64,000 bases of DNA from Streptomyces sp. NBC_01116 (GCF_041435495.1 NZ_CP108644.1:8045501-8109500); one strand, 5' to 3'; positions 8,599 to 17,528 are shown, counted from the stretch's first letter. A program made the numbers and translations. The notes: generated from the sequence alone by a model not told the origin.

Positions 8599-10397
8599 CC
8601 TCGACCCCTGCCCCGACCGGTCCCGCCCGTCCCCCCGGCCCCGCCGCAGACGTGGACGACGCTGCCGGTGCCCTGCGCTCGCTCCTCCCGGTCCTCGGCG
8701 CGCACCGCGCGACCGTCCTGCGCACCTGTCTGGCCGCCCTCGTCGACCAGGCCGCCCTGGTCGCCCTCGTGACCCTCGCCGCGTACACGGTGGGCACGGC
8801 CGTCACCGAGCACCGGCCGCCCGCCGCGGGAACCGTCGCGGTCCTGATCGGGCTGGTCCTGCTCCGGGCCCTCGCCACCTGGCGGGAGATGGACCTCTCG
8901 CACGACCTCGCCTACCGGGTCCTCGCCGAACTGCGCGTCCGGGTCTTCGACGGGCTGGCCCGCAGCGCCCCCGCCCGGATCGCGGGCCGGCGCAGCGGCG
9001 ACCTCGCGGCCACCGCGCTCGGGGACGTCGAGGCCCTGGAGTTCTTCTACGCCCACGCCATCGCGCAACTCCTCGCCTCCGGCGTGGTCTTCGCGGTGTC
9101 GGCCGCTGTCCTGGCGGCCCTCGGCCCCTGGCTGCTGCTCGCCGTCGTGCCCGCCGCGCTCCTCCTGGTCTGGTCGCCGCTGTTCGAAGCGCGCGGGCGC
9201 GCGGAGCGCGGGGCGCGGACCCGGAGCGCGCTCGCCGAGGTCTCGTCGGAGACGGTGGAGAGCGTCGACGGGCTGCGCGAGCTCCTGATGACGGGGGCGC
9301 TGAACCGCAGGCGGGCCCGGCTGCGGTCCGCCGGACGTCGGCTCGCCCGCGCCCAGCGCGCCGAACAGTCCTGGGAGACCGGTGCGGGCGCGACCCGCGA
9401 TCTGCTGGTCGTCGCCGCCGTCATCGCGGTCGTGGCGGCCGCCGCCCACGCCGCGTCCACCGGACGTCTGGACGGGGCGTGGGCCCCGGCCGCCATGGCA
9501 CTCGCCCTGGGAGCCCTGGCGCCGGTCGCCGAATCGGCGGCCGCACTCGGCCGTGCCGGGGGCCTGCGCGCAGCCGCCGCCCGGGTCCGGGCCGCCGTGC
9601 ACGCCCCCGCCGGGGCCCCAGCTCCCGCCGCCCCCCGCCCCGTTCCGCCGGGGCCGCTCGGCCTGCGGCTGCGCGGAGTCCGGTTCGGCTACGGGGGAGA
9701 GGCCGTGCTGGACGGCGTCGACCTGACCGTCCGGCCGGGCGAGACCGTGGCCCTCGTCGGAGCGTCCGGGGCGGGCAAGTCGACCTGCGCCCACCTCCTG
9801 GCGCGGTACTGGGACCCCGAGGCCGGCGCCGTGGAGCTCCTGCCCACCGCCCCGGACCGCCCGCTGGACCTGCGGGACCTCGCCGAGGAGGACCTGCGTG
9901 CCGCCGTGTCCGTGGTGGGGCAGGAGGCCCCGCTCTTCCACGGCACCCTCGCCGAGAACCTCCGCCTGGGCGCTCCGGGCGCCACGATGGACGAGCTGGG
10001 CGAGGTGGCCCGGATCTGCGGCATCACTCCCATCGCCGACGCCCTGCCCGACGGGCTGGACACCGCCGTCGGCGAGCGCGGAGCGACCCTGTCCGGCGGC
10101 CAGCGCGCCCGGGTGGCCCTGGCCCGGGGACTGCTGAGCGGCCCGCGGGTCCTCGTCCTGGACGAGACGACGGCCCATCTGGACCACCGGGGCGACGCGG
10201 AACTGTCCCGGGCGCTCGCGGCCGACTCGGCCACCCGGACGACCCTGGTGATCGCCCACCGCCCGGCGACGGTCCGCAGGGCCGACCGGATCGCGGTCCT
10301 GGACGGCGGGCGCATCGTCGAGGAGGGCACCTGGGACGAGCTGATCCGGGCGGGCGGCCCGCTGACCCGCCTCTTCGCCCGCGAGGAGAGCCCCTGA
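8595..10397 (+). CDS. ABC exporter-fold half transporter 2 (CydC-like)
   Basis: 600 aa from ATG 8595. Membrane segments fill residues about 40-310 (for example QAALVALVTLAAYTVG), then an NBD with Walker A GASGAGKST (about 389), signature LSGGQRARVALARGL and Walker B VLVLDETTAHLD; the H-loop is IAHRPATVRRAD. The Thr where Ala is common in DETT marks a slightly divergent site. It is the last gene of the RiPP operon. Its final 15 nt recur about 50 nt downstream. Confidence 0.88.
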   Translation: MTSTPAPTGPARPPGPAADVDDAAGALRSLLPVLGAHRATVLRTCLAALVDQAALVALVTLAAYTVGTAVTEHRPPAAGTVAVLIGLVLLRALATWREMDLSHDLAYRVLAELRVRVFDGLARSAPARIAGRRSGDLAATALGDVEALEFFYAHAIAQLLASGVVFAVSAAVLAALGPWLLLAVVPAALLLVWSPLFEARGRAERGARTRSALAEVSSETVESVDGLRELLMTGALNRRRARLRSAGRRLARAQRAEQSWETGAGATRDLLVVAAVIAVVAAAAHAASTGRLDGAWAPAAMALALGALAPVAESAAALGRAGGLRAAAARVRAAVHAPAGAPAPAAPRPVPPGPLGLRLRGVRFGYGGEAVLDGVDLTVRPGETVALVGASGAGKSTCAHLLARYWDPEAGAVELLPTAPDRPLDLRDLAEEDLRAAVSVVGQEAPLFHGTLAENLRLGAPGATMDELGEVARICGITPIADALPDGLDTAVGERGATLSGGQRARVALARGLLSGPRVLVLDETTAHLDHRGDAELSRALAADSATRTTLVIAHRPATVRRADRIAVLDGGRIVEEGTWDELIRAGGPLTRLFAREESP

Positions 10398-10447
10398 CGA
10401 GAGCTGATGAGGGGAGCCCCGGGGAGAACCTCGGGGAGAGCCCCTGA
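10383..10447 (+). repeat. 15-nt direct repeat of a gene's 3' end
   Basis: GAGGAGAGCCCCTGA (10383-10397), the last codons of the ABC gene, recurs with one change at 10433-10447, with more GGGGAG-type units between. It looks like local slippage downstream of the stop codon; no function is evident. Confidence 0.8.
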
Positions 10448-10486
10448 GGCAAGCCCTTGATGGGGCGTTCCACGGGCCGGGCCGGT

Positions 10487-12952
10487 TCAGGGAAGAGGCT
10501 GCTCGGCCCAGATGATCTTCCCTTGGGGTGTGTAGCGCGTGCCCCACCGATGGGCGAGCTGCGCGACCAGGAACAGTCCGCGGCCGCCCTCGTCCGTCGT
10601 CCTGGCGTGCCGCAGCCGCGGCGAGGTGTTGCTGGCGTCGGACACCTCGCAGGTCAGCACGGACTGGAACAGGAGCCGCAGCCGCACCGGCCCCGCGCCG
10701 TACCGGATCGCGTTGGTCACCAGTTCGCTGACGATCAGCTCCGTCGTCATCGACAGCTCCGCGAGCCCCCACGCCTCCAGCTGGCGGGAGACCCTGGCCC
10801 GGGTCTCGCCGACCGCCGCGGGGTCCACGGGCACGTCCCACGAAACCAGGTGCTCGGGACTCAGGCGATGCGTCCGGGCGAGGAGCAGCGCGATGTCGTC
10901 CGGCTGCGGGACGGGCAGCAACTCCCCGACCACCGCCGGACACAGCTGCTCCAGCGGCATACCGTCCCGGGACACCGCCCGGCCGAGCCGGTCCATTCCG
11001 CGTTCGAGATCCTTGTCTGCCCCTTCGATGAGCCCGTCGGTGTAGAGGCCGAGGAGGCTTCCTTCGGGCAGCTCGATCTCCAGGGCCTCGAAGGGCAGCC
11101 CGCCCAGTCCCAGTGGCGGGCCGGCGGGCAGGTCCGGGAAGCTGACCGTGCTGTCCGGCAGGACGACCACCGGCGGCGGGTGACCGGCCCGCGCCATCGT
11201 GCAGCAGCCGTTCGCCGGGTCGTAGACGGCGTACAGGCAGGTGGCCCCCACCACCGTCGTCCCGCCCCGCTCCGCCGGTCCCCCCGCGCGCTCCTCCTCG
11301 CTGAGCCGCAGGACGAGATCGTCCAGGCGTGCCAGCAGTTCGTCCGGGGGAAGATCCATGTCGGCCAGCGTCTGTACGGCGGTCCGCAGCCGGCCCATGG
11401 TCGCGGCGGCCCCGATGCCGTGCCCGACGACATCGCCGATGACCAGACCCACCCGGGCCCCGGACAGCGGGATCACGTCGAACCAGTCGCCGCCCACCCC
11501 GTCCTTCGGGTCGGCCGGAAGGTACGACGACGCCACGTCCAGTGCCGTCCCGCCGCGCAGCGTGTGCGGCAGCAGGCTCTGCTGGAGGACGAGCGCCGCG
11601 GTGTGCTCCCGGGTGTAGCGGCGGGCGTTGTCCACGGACACGGCGGCGCGCGCCACCAGCTCCCGGGCGGGCGCCACATCGTCCTCGTCGAACGGCACCG
11701 GATTCTGCGACCGCATGAAGGTGGTCAGCCCCAGCACGGTGTCGCGCGCCCGCATCGGTACGGAGATCAGCGAGTGCAGACCGAACTCCCGCAGCCGGTC
11801 GGCCCGCTCGGGCTGCTCCACCGTCCACCCGTGGTGGTCCGGATCGAGCGCCGGGAGCAGAACGGGGTCGCCGTCGAGGAGGAAGCGCGCGTCGTACGGC
11901 GGCGGCACGAAGTCGACCGGCTCCCCGACCCGCACGACCGCCTCCGGGCAGCCCTCCCGCACCGAGCTCATACCGGCCCGGCGCATGGCAGGCCGCTGCC
12001 CTTCGGCCGGCGCCACCGTCCCCGGACGGTCACCGCCGAACGGGTTCTCCAACAGGTCGACGAAGACGAAGTCCGCGAACCGGGGCACCGCGAAGTCGGC
12101 GAGTTCCTGCGCCGTACGCTGTACGTCCAGGGTGGAGCCGATGCTCGCTCCGGCCTCGTTCACCAGCGCGAGCAGCCGGCGCGCGTTCCACCGGTCGGTG
12201 ACGTCGAGGACCATGCAGCCGATGCCGATCGGTCGGCCCCCGGCGTCGGCCAGCGGGAAGAACGAGCTCGTGAACGCCCGCCGACGGCGCGGATCGGGCC
12301 AGCTCCAGCCCAGGTACTCGTAGTCCGTGATCGCCTCGCCGGTCGACAGGACCTGCCGCATCAGCCGCTCGATGGGCGTCGCCAGCGCTCCGGGCAGCAC
12401 CTCGCTCGGCCGGCGCCCCAGACGCTGTTCCCGGGGCACGCCGTCGACCCGTTCCAGGGTGTCGTTCAGCCAGAGGTAGCGCAGGTCGGGGTCGAGCACC
12501 GCCATGCCGACCGGCGACCGGGCCAGGAAGCCGTCGACCACGGACCCGTGCATCGTCCAGTGCGGGGTGAGTTCCCGCCCGGAGACCAGAAAGCCCTCCC
12601 GACCGGCGATCAGGAACGAGGCGGTGGACCGTACGTCGATGTCCAGCGACCGGCCGTCCCGGGCCCGCAGGGGGACCAGTCCGCTCCATCCCGAACCGGC
12701 CCGGCAGCGGGCGGCCACCGCAGCCGTGCGCCGGGCGTCCGGGGGGCCCATGAGCAGCTGGGCGGCGGACCGTCCGACCACTTCGGCCGCCGGATACCCG
12801 AGCAGCACCTGGGCGCCGCGGGTCCAGCCGATGACCGTGCCGTCCCCGGCGATCACCGCCGCCGCGCCGTCGGTCGTCCGCGCCGGTCCGAGCCCGTCCC
12901 CGGAGGGCAGCGGGCCGGGCTCCGCCGGGGAGCCCTCGTCGGCGGATGCCAT
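10487..12952 (-). CDS. PAS/GAF/SpoIIE phosphatase with C-terminal HATPase kinase domain
   Basis: 821 aa from ATG 12952. Order: PAS-like (about 25-110, VIAGDGTVIGWTRGAQ), a second PAS (about 185-300, GMAVLDPDLRYLWLNDTLE), GAF (about 310-470), SpoIIE/PP2C phosphatase (about 485-680, with VGGDWFDVIPLSG and GDVVGHGIGAA carrying metal-binding Asp residues), and an RsbW-like HATPase domain (about 690-815, ELIVSELVTNAIRYG ... DEGGRGLFLV). Such proteins act on anti-sigma-factor antagonists in sigma-B-like partner-switching cascades. Having both phosphatase and kinase-like ATPase on one chain is common in Streptomyces. No sigma or antagonist gene is adjacent, so the targets are unknown. Confidence 0.9.
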   Translation of the reverse strand: MASADEGSPAEPGPLPSGDGLGPARTTDGAAAVIAGDGTVIGWTRGAQVLLGYPAAEVVGRSAAQLLMGPPDARRTAAVAARCRAGSGWSGLVPLRARDGRSLDIDVRSTASFLIAGREGFLVSGRELTPHWTMHGSVVDGFLARSPVGMAVLDPDLRYLWLNDTLERVDGVPREQRLGRRPSEVLPGALATPIERLMRQVLSTGEAITDYEYLGWSWPDPRRRRAFTSSFFPLADAGGRPIGIGCMVLDVTDRWNARRLLALVNEAGASIGSTLDVQRTAQELADFAVPRFADFVFVDLLENPFGGDRPGTVAPAEGQRPAMRRAGMSSVREGCPEAVVRVGEPVDFVPPPYDARFLLDGDPVLLPALDPDHHGWTVEQPERADRLREFGLHSLISVPMRARDTVLGLTTFMRSQNPVPFDEDDVAPARELVARAAVSVDNARRYTREHTAALVLQQSLLPHTLRGGTALDVASSYLPADPKDGVGGDWFDVIPLSGARVGLVIGDVVGHGIGAAATMGRLRTAVQTLADMDLPPDELLARLDDLVLRLSEEERAGGPAERGGTTVVGATCLYAVYDPANGCCTMARAGHPPPVVVLPDSTVSFPDLPAGPPLGLGGLPFEALEIELPEGSLLGLYTDGLIEGADKDLERGMDRLGRAVSRDGMPLEQLCPAVVGELLPVPQPDDIALLLARTHRLSPEHLVSWDVPVDPAAVGETRARVSRQLEAWGLAELSMTTELIVSELVTNAIRYGAGPVRLRLLFQSVLTCEVSDASNTSPRLRHARTTDEGGRGLFLVAQLAHRWGTRYTPQGKIIWAEQPLP

Positions 12953-13084
12953 TGCACCTCACCACCCTCTGTAGGTTTCCATGGTCGCTCGTGGCCCCGG
13001 ACCGCGCCCGGTGCGGAGTCCGGGCGCGGGTTTTCCCTCGTTCGGCGGCGTGACGGAGCGGGCCGTGTCCACGTTGGTGGTGGT

Positions 13085-13102
13085 GACAAGCGGTTGCTTG
13101 TC
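13085..13102. promoter_or_regulatory. Small dyad upstream of the phosphatase gene
   Basis: GACAAGC-GGTT-GCTTGTC is a perfect 7-bp dyad 133 nt upstream of the phosphatase start and just beyond the terminator of the next gene. It could be an operator or a minor hairpin; no matching family was recognised. Confidence 0.25.
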
Positions 13103-13134
13103 CACCTGCCCCCGCGCTGGACTCGTGTGGGTGG

Positions 13135-13168
13135 ACGGCTCCGGCCCCGACAGGAGGGCCGGAGCCGT
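13135..13168. terminator. Terminator of the GH26-like gene
   Basis: A perfect 13-bp stem (13135-13147 with 13156-13168, core ACGGCTCCGGCCC) around an 8-nt loop lies 24 nt past the stop of the minus-strand glycosidase gene. It lacks a long U-tract, as is usual in Streptomyces. Confidence 0.75.
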
Positions 13169-13191
13169 TTCCATGCCCGGGATGCCCGGGA

Positions 13192-14439
13192 TCAGTAGCG
13201 GAAGCAGATCTCGCGCTCCCGCAGCCACGGGCCCAGCCAGTCGCCGAACGGGACCGGCACGCACCACTCGCGGGCGGGCGGTCCCCCGGCCCCCGGGGCT
13301 GTGGGCGAGGGCGCCGCCGGGGACGGCGCCACGGACGGCGGGACCGTGGGGGAGGGGGCCGGACCCGTCGGGTCGGGCGTGGGCGTAGAGGTGGGCCTCG
13401 GTGTCGGGCTGGGCGCGGGCGCGGACGGCGCGGCCATCTCGGTCAGCATCGTCCGGAACACCTTCGAGGACCGCGGATTGCTCCCGCACTGCCAGACGCC
13501 GTGCGGGCAGTAGTCCGTGACCGTCTGGTAGAGCGGCTCCTGCCGGTCGATCCACTCCAGCATCCGCCGCATGTACTCGGGGTTGTCGCCGTTGCGGAAG
13601 AGCCCCCACTCCGGGAACGAGATCGGCTTGCCGTGCTCCGCGGCGAAGTCGACGTGCTTCTGGAGCCCGTACGGGTCGGTGATCTGGTCGTCGAAGGTCT
13701 CACCGGGAGGCTGGTCGTAGGAGTCCATCCCGATGATGTCGACGACGTCGTCGCCCGGGTAGCACTCGGTCCACGGCACCGCGTCCCGCCCCCGGCTCGG
13801 CGTGAAGTCGAAGCGGAAGTCCTGACCGGGCACCGCGCGCATCGCCGTGACGATCCGTTGCCAGTACGCCTTCCAGGACGCGGGATCGGGACCGCACCGA
13901 TGGGTGTAGGTGGTGCCGTTCATCTCCCAGCCGAGCACGATCACGGTGTCGGGAACGCCCAGCCCCACCAGGCGCTCCGCGAGCCGCGTGAAGTGCTGGT
14001 CGTACTCCCCGGCCGCGCCTGCCCGGAGCAGGGTGCGGACCTCGCCGTCCGGGACCCGTTCCTCGTTGCGCTCCAGCATCGGCACGTTCAGGACGAACAT
14101 CCGTTCAGCGTCCGCCTGTCTCCAGTCCGCCCAGGATTCGAGGAAATCAGGTGTCCCCTCGATGTTCACCCACAGATCGCCCGGCAGGTACGTGTGTCCC
14201 ACCCGCAGTTCCGCCCCGCCGAGCCAGCGGGACAGTTCGGCCATCCTGCTGATCCCGGCGGGCCCGTAGTCCAGATACGCGCCGTGCGCCGTGCTGCTCG
14301 CCGCCCGCGTCGGGCCGGGTGCGGCGCCGTCGACGGAATCGGTGCCCGGCGGTGACTGGCCCGCGATGCCGCCACCCGCCAGGAGGCTGAGAGCAGCCGC
14401 CGCGATGCACGAAACGATAAGACGGCGCTTAGCCGGCAT
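13192..14439 (-). CDS. Secreted glycoside hydrolase, GH26 (mannanase-like)
   Basis: 415 aa from ATG 14439, with AGGAGG 4 nt upstream. A signal peptide (MPAKRRLIVSCIAAAALSLL) leads to a TIM-barrel domain of about 300 residues. The GH26 acid/base is seen in VIVLGWEMNGTTYTH and the nucleophile in ISFPEWGLF; DIIGMDSYDQ also fits the family. A Pro/Ser/Thr linker (about 345-385) leads to a short tail with two Cys. It would cut mannan-type or mixed beta-glycans outside the cell. It lies 122 nt downstream of the P450 gene on the same strand and has its own terminator. The exact substrate is open. Confidence 0.82.
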   Translation of the reverse strand: MPAKRRLIVSCIAAAALSLLAGGGIAGQSPPGTDSVDGAAPGPTRAASSTAHGAYLDYGPAGISRMAELSRWLGGAELRVGHTYLPGDLWVNIEGTPDFLESWADWRQADAERMFVLNVPMLERNEERVPDGEVRTLLRAGAAGEYDQHFTRLAERLVGLGVPDTVIVLGWEMNGTTYTHRCGPDPASWKAYWQRIVTAMRAVPGQDFRFDFTPSRGRDAVPWTECYPGDDVVDIIGMDSYDQPPGETFDDQITDPYGLQKHVDFAAEHGKPISFPEWGLFRNGDNPEYMRRMLEWIDRQEPLYQTVTDYCPHGVWQCGSNPRSSKVFRTMLTEMAAPSAPAPSPTPRPTSTPTPDPTGPAPSPTVPPSVAPSPAAPSPTAPGAGGPPAREWCVPVPFGDWLGPWLREREICFRY

Positions 14440-14561
14440 TACTCCTCCTGGCTGCGGTGAATTCCGGCCGGTTCGGCCTGATAGGGAGAGAGTCGCATCT
14501 TCGTGCACCGGAGGCATGTGCAGGAGTCCATTTATCGTATTCGGCGTTGCGGGCGTGCCGT

Positions 14562-15851
14562 TCAGGTGAATGTGGGGCCGAACGTGAAGGGCAGCGAGCC
14601 GACGCGGTTGTCGAAATTCGAGTCGACCAGAGCGGGATCTCCCAGATTTCGCATGACGGGACGACGGGCGATCAGTTCCCGGAAGAGGGCGGTCATTTCG
14701 AGCCGCGCCAGATGCGCTCCCAGGCAGTGGTGCGGGCCCCCGCCGCCGTATCCCAGATGGGGATTGGGCGACCGGGTGATGTCGAAGCGATCCGGATGGG
14801 TGAAAACCGCCTCGTCGCGATTGGCCGACGCGTAAATGAGGGCGACTTTCTCCCCCGGGAGAAACGTGCGGCCGCCCAGTGCGCATTCCGCGGTGACCGT
14901 CCTGCGGAACTGGATGATCGGGGTCGAATGCCGCACGATCTCGTCGACGGCGCCGTCGATGTGCCCGTCGAAGTCGGCCCGCAGCAGCTCCCGCTGCTCC
15001 GGATGCCGGTCGAGCAGGAACAGCCCGTGCGCGATGGCGTTGCGGGTCGTCTCCACCCCGGCCACCAGCAGCAGCGAGAAGAAGGCCCCGAGCTGCTGCC
15101 CGGACAGCGCCTCGCCGTCGATGTCCGCGCTGACGAGCGCCGAGACGAGGTCGTCCTCGGGGTGGCGGCGCCGTTCCCGGGCGAGCCGCCCCATGACGAA
15201 CTGCATCCGGGCCAGCGACGCCAGCCCACGGCCGGGAATCCGCAGCCGGGCCCGGCCCCGGCGCTCGACGCCGACGTGCTCCGAGGCGTGGTCGATCTGT
15301 TCCGCGATCCGCTCCCGGTACGCCTCCGGGATGCCCATCAGGTCGCAGATCACCTCCAGCGGCAGCCGCGAGGCCGCCGACGGCATGAAGTCCCGGGGGC
15401 GCTCGGCGATCAGCTCGTCCACCAGCCGCCCGGCGAGCCGGCCGACGTTCTCCTCGACGTCCGCCAGCAGCCGGGGGGTGAACCGCCGCGAGATGATCCG
15501 GCGCAGCGCCGCGTGCTCGGGCCCGTCCATGTTGACCATCGAGTTCCCGAACAGGGCCTTCGCCCAGCCGGCCGGCTCGGGGGTGGTGACCCCCGGAGCG
15601 CTCGCGAACACCTGGGGCGTGCGGCTCGCGGTCCGCACGTCCGCATGGCGCACCAGGGCGTGGAACGGCTTGCCGGCGGTGCGCGCGGCACCGGCCCGGG
15701 GCGTGAACAGGACCGGTGCGTCCAGCTCCCGCAGCAGGGCGAACGCCCTGAGCCTGACGGGGCGCGGCAGCCGCCAGAAGGCCGGGTCGGCCAGATCGAC
15801 GTCCGCCGCGCGCAGTGCACGGTCCTCGGACAACTGGTACGGAACGGTCAT
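14562..15851 (-). CDS. Cytochrome P450
   Basis: 429 aa from ATG 15851, which has GGAGG 8 nt upstream; the open frame runs further back to 15950 without a ribosome site. The I-helix (LLVAGVETTRNAIAHG), a Glu-Arg pair (VDEIVRHST) and the heme loop (GYGGGGPHHCLGAHLARLE with the ligand Cys) are intact. The GGGGPHHCLGAHLAR heme loop and NMDGPEHAALRRIISRRF match the actinobacterial CYP124/125/142 neighbourhood, which hydroxylates steroid or methyl-branched lipid side chains, but other macrolide-type P450s look similar. No ferredoxin gene is adjacent; the reductase at the right edge of the window could serve it. It is transcribed divergently from melC. Confidence 0.9.
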   Translation of the reverse strand: MTVPYQLSEDRALRAADVDLADPAFWRLPRPVRLRAFALLRELDAPVLFTPRAGAARTAGKPFHALVRHADVRTASRTPQVFASAPGVTTPEPAGWAKALFGNSMVNMDGPEHAALRRIISRRFTPRLLADVEENVGRLAGRLVDELIAERPRDFMPSAASRLPLEVICDLMGIPEAYRERIAEQIDHASEHVGVERRGRARLRIPGRGLASLARMQFVMGRLARERRRHPEDDLVSALVSADIDGEALSGQQLGAFFSLLLVAGVETTRNAIAHGLFLLDRHPEQRELLRADFDGHIDGAVDEIVRHSTPIIQFRRTVTAECALGGRTFLPGEKVALIYASANRDEAVFTHPDRFDITRSPNPHLGYGGGGPHHCLGAHLARLEMTALFRELIARRPVMRNLGDPALVDSNFDNRVGSLPFTFGPTFT

Positions 15852-16054
15852 GCCCATCACCTCCACGGTTCGCCAGGCCATGGTCCGGCCCGTCGAGGCG
15901 AGGCGCCTCGTCGACGCGGCCCGTCGCTCCCGATGAGCCCGCACCCTCACGCGTTTGACGGAACGGAACCGCCATCCGTGCGCCGTACGCCGCAGGCACG
16001 AGAACTGTTTCGCCTGCGCCTCGTTGTCAACATCGCCATCAGAAGCACCTCGGA

Positions 16055-16083
16055 CGAGTTAACGAGTCAATGAGGCGAGTCAA
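16055..16083 (+). repeat. Three 8-nt direct repeats in the melC leader
   Basis: cgagttaa (16055-16062), cgagtcaa (16063-16070) and cgagtcaa (16076-16083) lie 22-50 nt before the melC1 start, in the divergent region between the P450 and tyrosinase genes. Direct repeats of this kind can be activator sites or leader elements. The rest of 15852-16104 shows no clear promoter to me. Confidence 0.45.
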
Positions 16084-16104
16084 GGAGAGGCAGGCACTCA
16101 GCTC

Positions 16105-16578
16105 ATGAGCCCCACCCCAGCGAATCCGGGCGGAACCCGCGTTCCCTCCCGCCGGATCGTCCTGCGCGGAGCCTTCACCGCCGCGGTGGTCACCGGCACC
16201 GCGGGCACCCTGCTCCCGCTGCTCGACCGGGAGCGGGCCGCCGCGGCCCGGCCCGCGCCCCGGGCGACCGCATCCGGCCCGGTGCCGACGGCGGACGAGT
16301 TCGCCGAGATGTACCGGGGCCGGGAGATCCGGGGGACGGCCACGGCCGTCGTCCCCGCCGGCGCCACGGCCGACGACCGGGTCGCGATCGCCGCCGGACC
16401 GGGCGCCGAGGTCCGCATCGACGGCAGGCCCCTGCACGTCATGAGGCGGGCCGACGGCACCTATCTGAGCGACGTCCGGCACTACGAGTCGTATCCCACG
16501 CTGCTGGAGACGGCCCGTGCCGCCGTCGACGAGCTGGGCGCCGCCGGACTCGCCCACCCCGTCGCACACCGCATGTGA
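16105..16578 (+). CDS. melC1: Tyrosinase copper chaperone (caddie protein)
   Basis: 157 aa from ATG 16105. A Tat signal (PSRRIVLRGAFTAAVVTG) precedes a small domain ending in the hallmark segment GTYLSDVRHYESYPTLLETARAAV. MelC1 delivers copper to apo-tyrosinase MelC2 and carries it through the Tat system, since MelC2 has no signal of its own. The AAGGAG at about 16082-16087 is some 17 nt from the ATG, which is too far, so translation start signals are weak here. The melC2 start is 20 nt after the stop. Confidence 0.92.
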   Translation: MSPTPANPGGTRVPSRRIVLRGAFTAAVVTGTAGTLLPLLDRERAAAARPAPRATASGPVPTADEFAEMYRGREIRGTATAVVPAGATADDRVAIAAGPGAEVRIDGRPLHVMRRADGTYLSDVRHYESYPTLLETARAAVDELGAAGLAHPVAHRM

Positions 16579-16597
16579 ACCAGGAGGACCAGCACCG

Positions 16598-17461
16598 GTG
16601 TACACCCGCAAGAACCAGCGCGACCTCACGCGCACCGAGAAGCGCCGACTCGTCGACGCGATCCTGAAACTGAAGCGCTCGGGCCGCTACGACGACTTCG
16701 TCGTCATGCACCGGGAGTACTACGTCATGGACACCGAGCGCCGGCCGCGCCCGGCACACATGACGTCCTCGTTCTTCCCCTGGCACCGTCAGTACCTGCT
16801 GGAGTTCGAGAAGGCGCTCCGAGCCGTCGACGCCGGCGTCAGCGTCCCGTACTGGGACTGGACCCAGGACAACAGACCGACCTCGTCGCTCTGGGCGGAG
16901 GACTTCCTCGGCGGCAACGGAAGACAGGGCGACCGGCAGGTCACCACCGGAGCCTTCGCCTACGGGGCGGGCAACTGGAGCGTCGGCAGAGGCGTCACCG
17001 ACGAGCACTACCTCACCCGCAACTTCGGCAGGCCCGGCCGCGACCCGGTCTCCCTCCCCACCAGGAACGACCTGGAGCGCGCGCTCAAGGACCCCGTCTA
17101 CGACACCGAGCCCTGGAACAGCGTCTGCACCGAGGGCTTCCGCAACCGCGTCGAGGGGTGGGGGATCCGGGACGTGCGCGGGGTGGGCCTCCACAACCAG
17201 GTCCACCAGTGGGTCGGCGGCCCGATGGCGGGCGCGGCCTCCCCCGAGGACCCGGTGTTCTGGCTCCACCACTCCTTCATCGACCTGCTGTGGGACCGGT
17301 GGCGCAAGGCCCACCCGAAGTCCGCCTACCTGCCGGGCCGCAAACCCGCCTCACCGGGCCCGGACCGCGACTACGTCTTCGGCCTCGACGACGCGATGCC
17401 CCCCTGGGGAGTGACGCCGAGGAAACTCCTCGACCACGGCAAGCTCTACCGCTACGCCTGA
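16598..17461 (+). CDS. melC2: Tyrosinase (monophenol monooxygenase)
   Basis: 287 aa from GTG 16598 (AGGAGG about 10 nt upstream). Type-3 dicopper centre: CuA His38 (VMHREYY), His54 and His63 (FFPWHRQYLLEFE); CuB His199 and His203 (LHNQVHQWVGG) and His225 (FWLHHSFIDLLWDRW). The first three positions equal those I recall for the crystallised Streptomyces enzyme. It oxidises tyrosine and L-DOPA to dopaquinone, giving melanin outside the cell with the help of MelC1. A 12-bp bidirectional terminator follows. Confidence 0.96.
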   Translation: MYTRKNQRDLTRTEKRRLVDAILKLKRSGRYDDFVVMHREYYVMDTERRPRPAHMTSSFFPWHRQYLLEFEKALRAVDAGVSVPYWDWTQDNRPTSSLWAEDFLGGNGRQGDRQVTTGAFAYGAGNWSVGRGVTDEHYLTRNFGRPGRDPVSLPTRNDLERALKDPVYDTEPWNSVCTEGFRNRVEGWGIRDVRGVGLHNQVHQWVGGPMAGAASPEDPVFWLHHSFIDLLWDRWRKAHPKSAYLPGRKPASPGPDRDYVFGLDDAMPPWGVTPRKLLDHGKLYRYA

Positions 17462-17472
17462 GCCCGGACGGA

Positions 17473-17514
17473 GGAACGCCCGGCCCCCACCGCGAGGAGG
17501 GAGCCGGGCGTTCC
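17473..17514. terminator. Bidirectional terminator between melC2 and the chaplin gene
   Basis: Stem GGAACGCCCGGC (17473-17484) pairs with 17503-17514, 12 bp perfect, between two convergent genes (stops at 17461 and 17529). Confidence 0.85.
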
Positions 17515-17528
17515 GGAACGACGGGGGA

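Noticed and set aside
6859..10397. Cytochrome bd assembly proteins CydDC
   Set aside because: The two ABC proteins resemble CydD/CydC, but no cydAB genes are present and they are translationally coupled to the SagB-like gene, so a role in the RiPP locus is more likely.
14534..14539. TACGAT as the -10 of the glycosidase gene (minus strand)
   Set aside because: The hexamer is good, but no -35 stands at 16-19 nt and the gene may be read through from the P450 gene, so it is not listed as a feature.
13192..15999. A single 935-aa protein covering the glycosidase and P450 region
   Set aside because: The upstream 520 codons are the shadow frame of the P450 gene; a signal peptide with AGGAGG starts the glycosidase at 14439.
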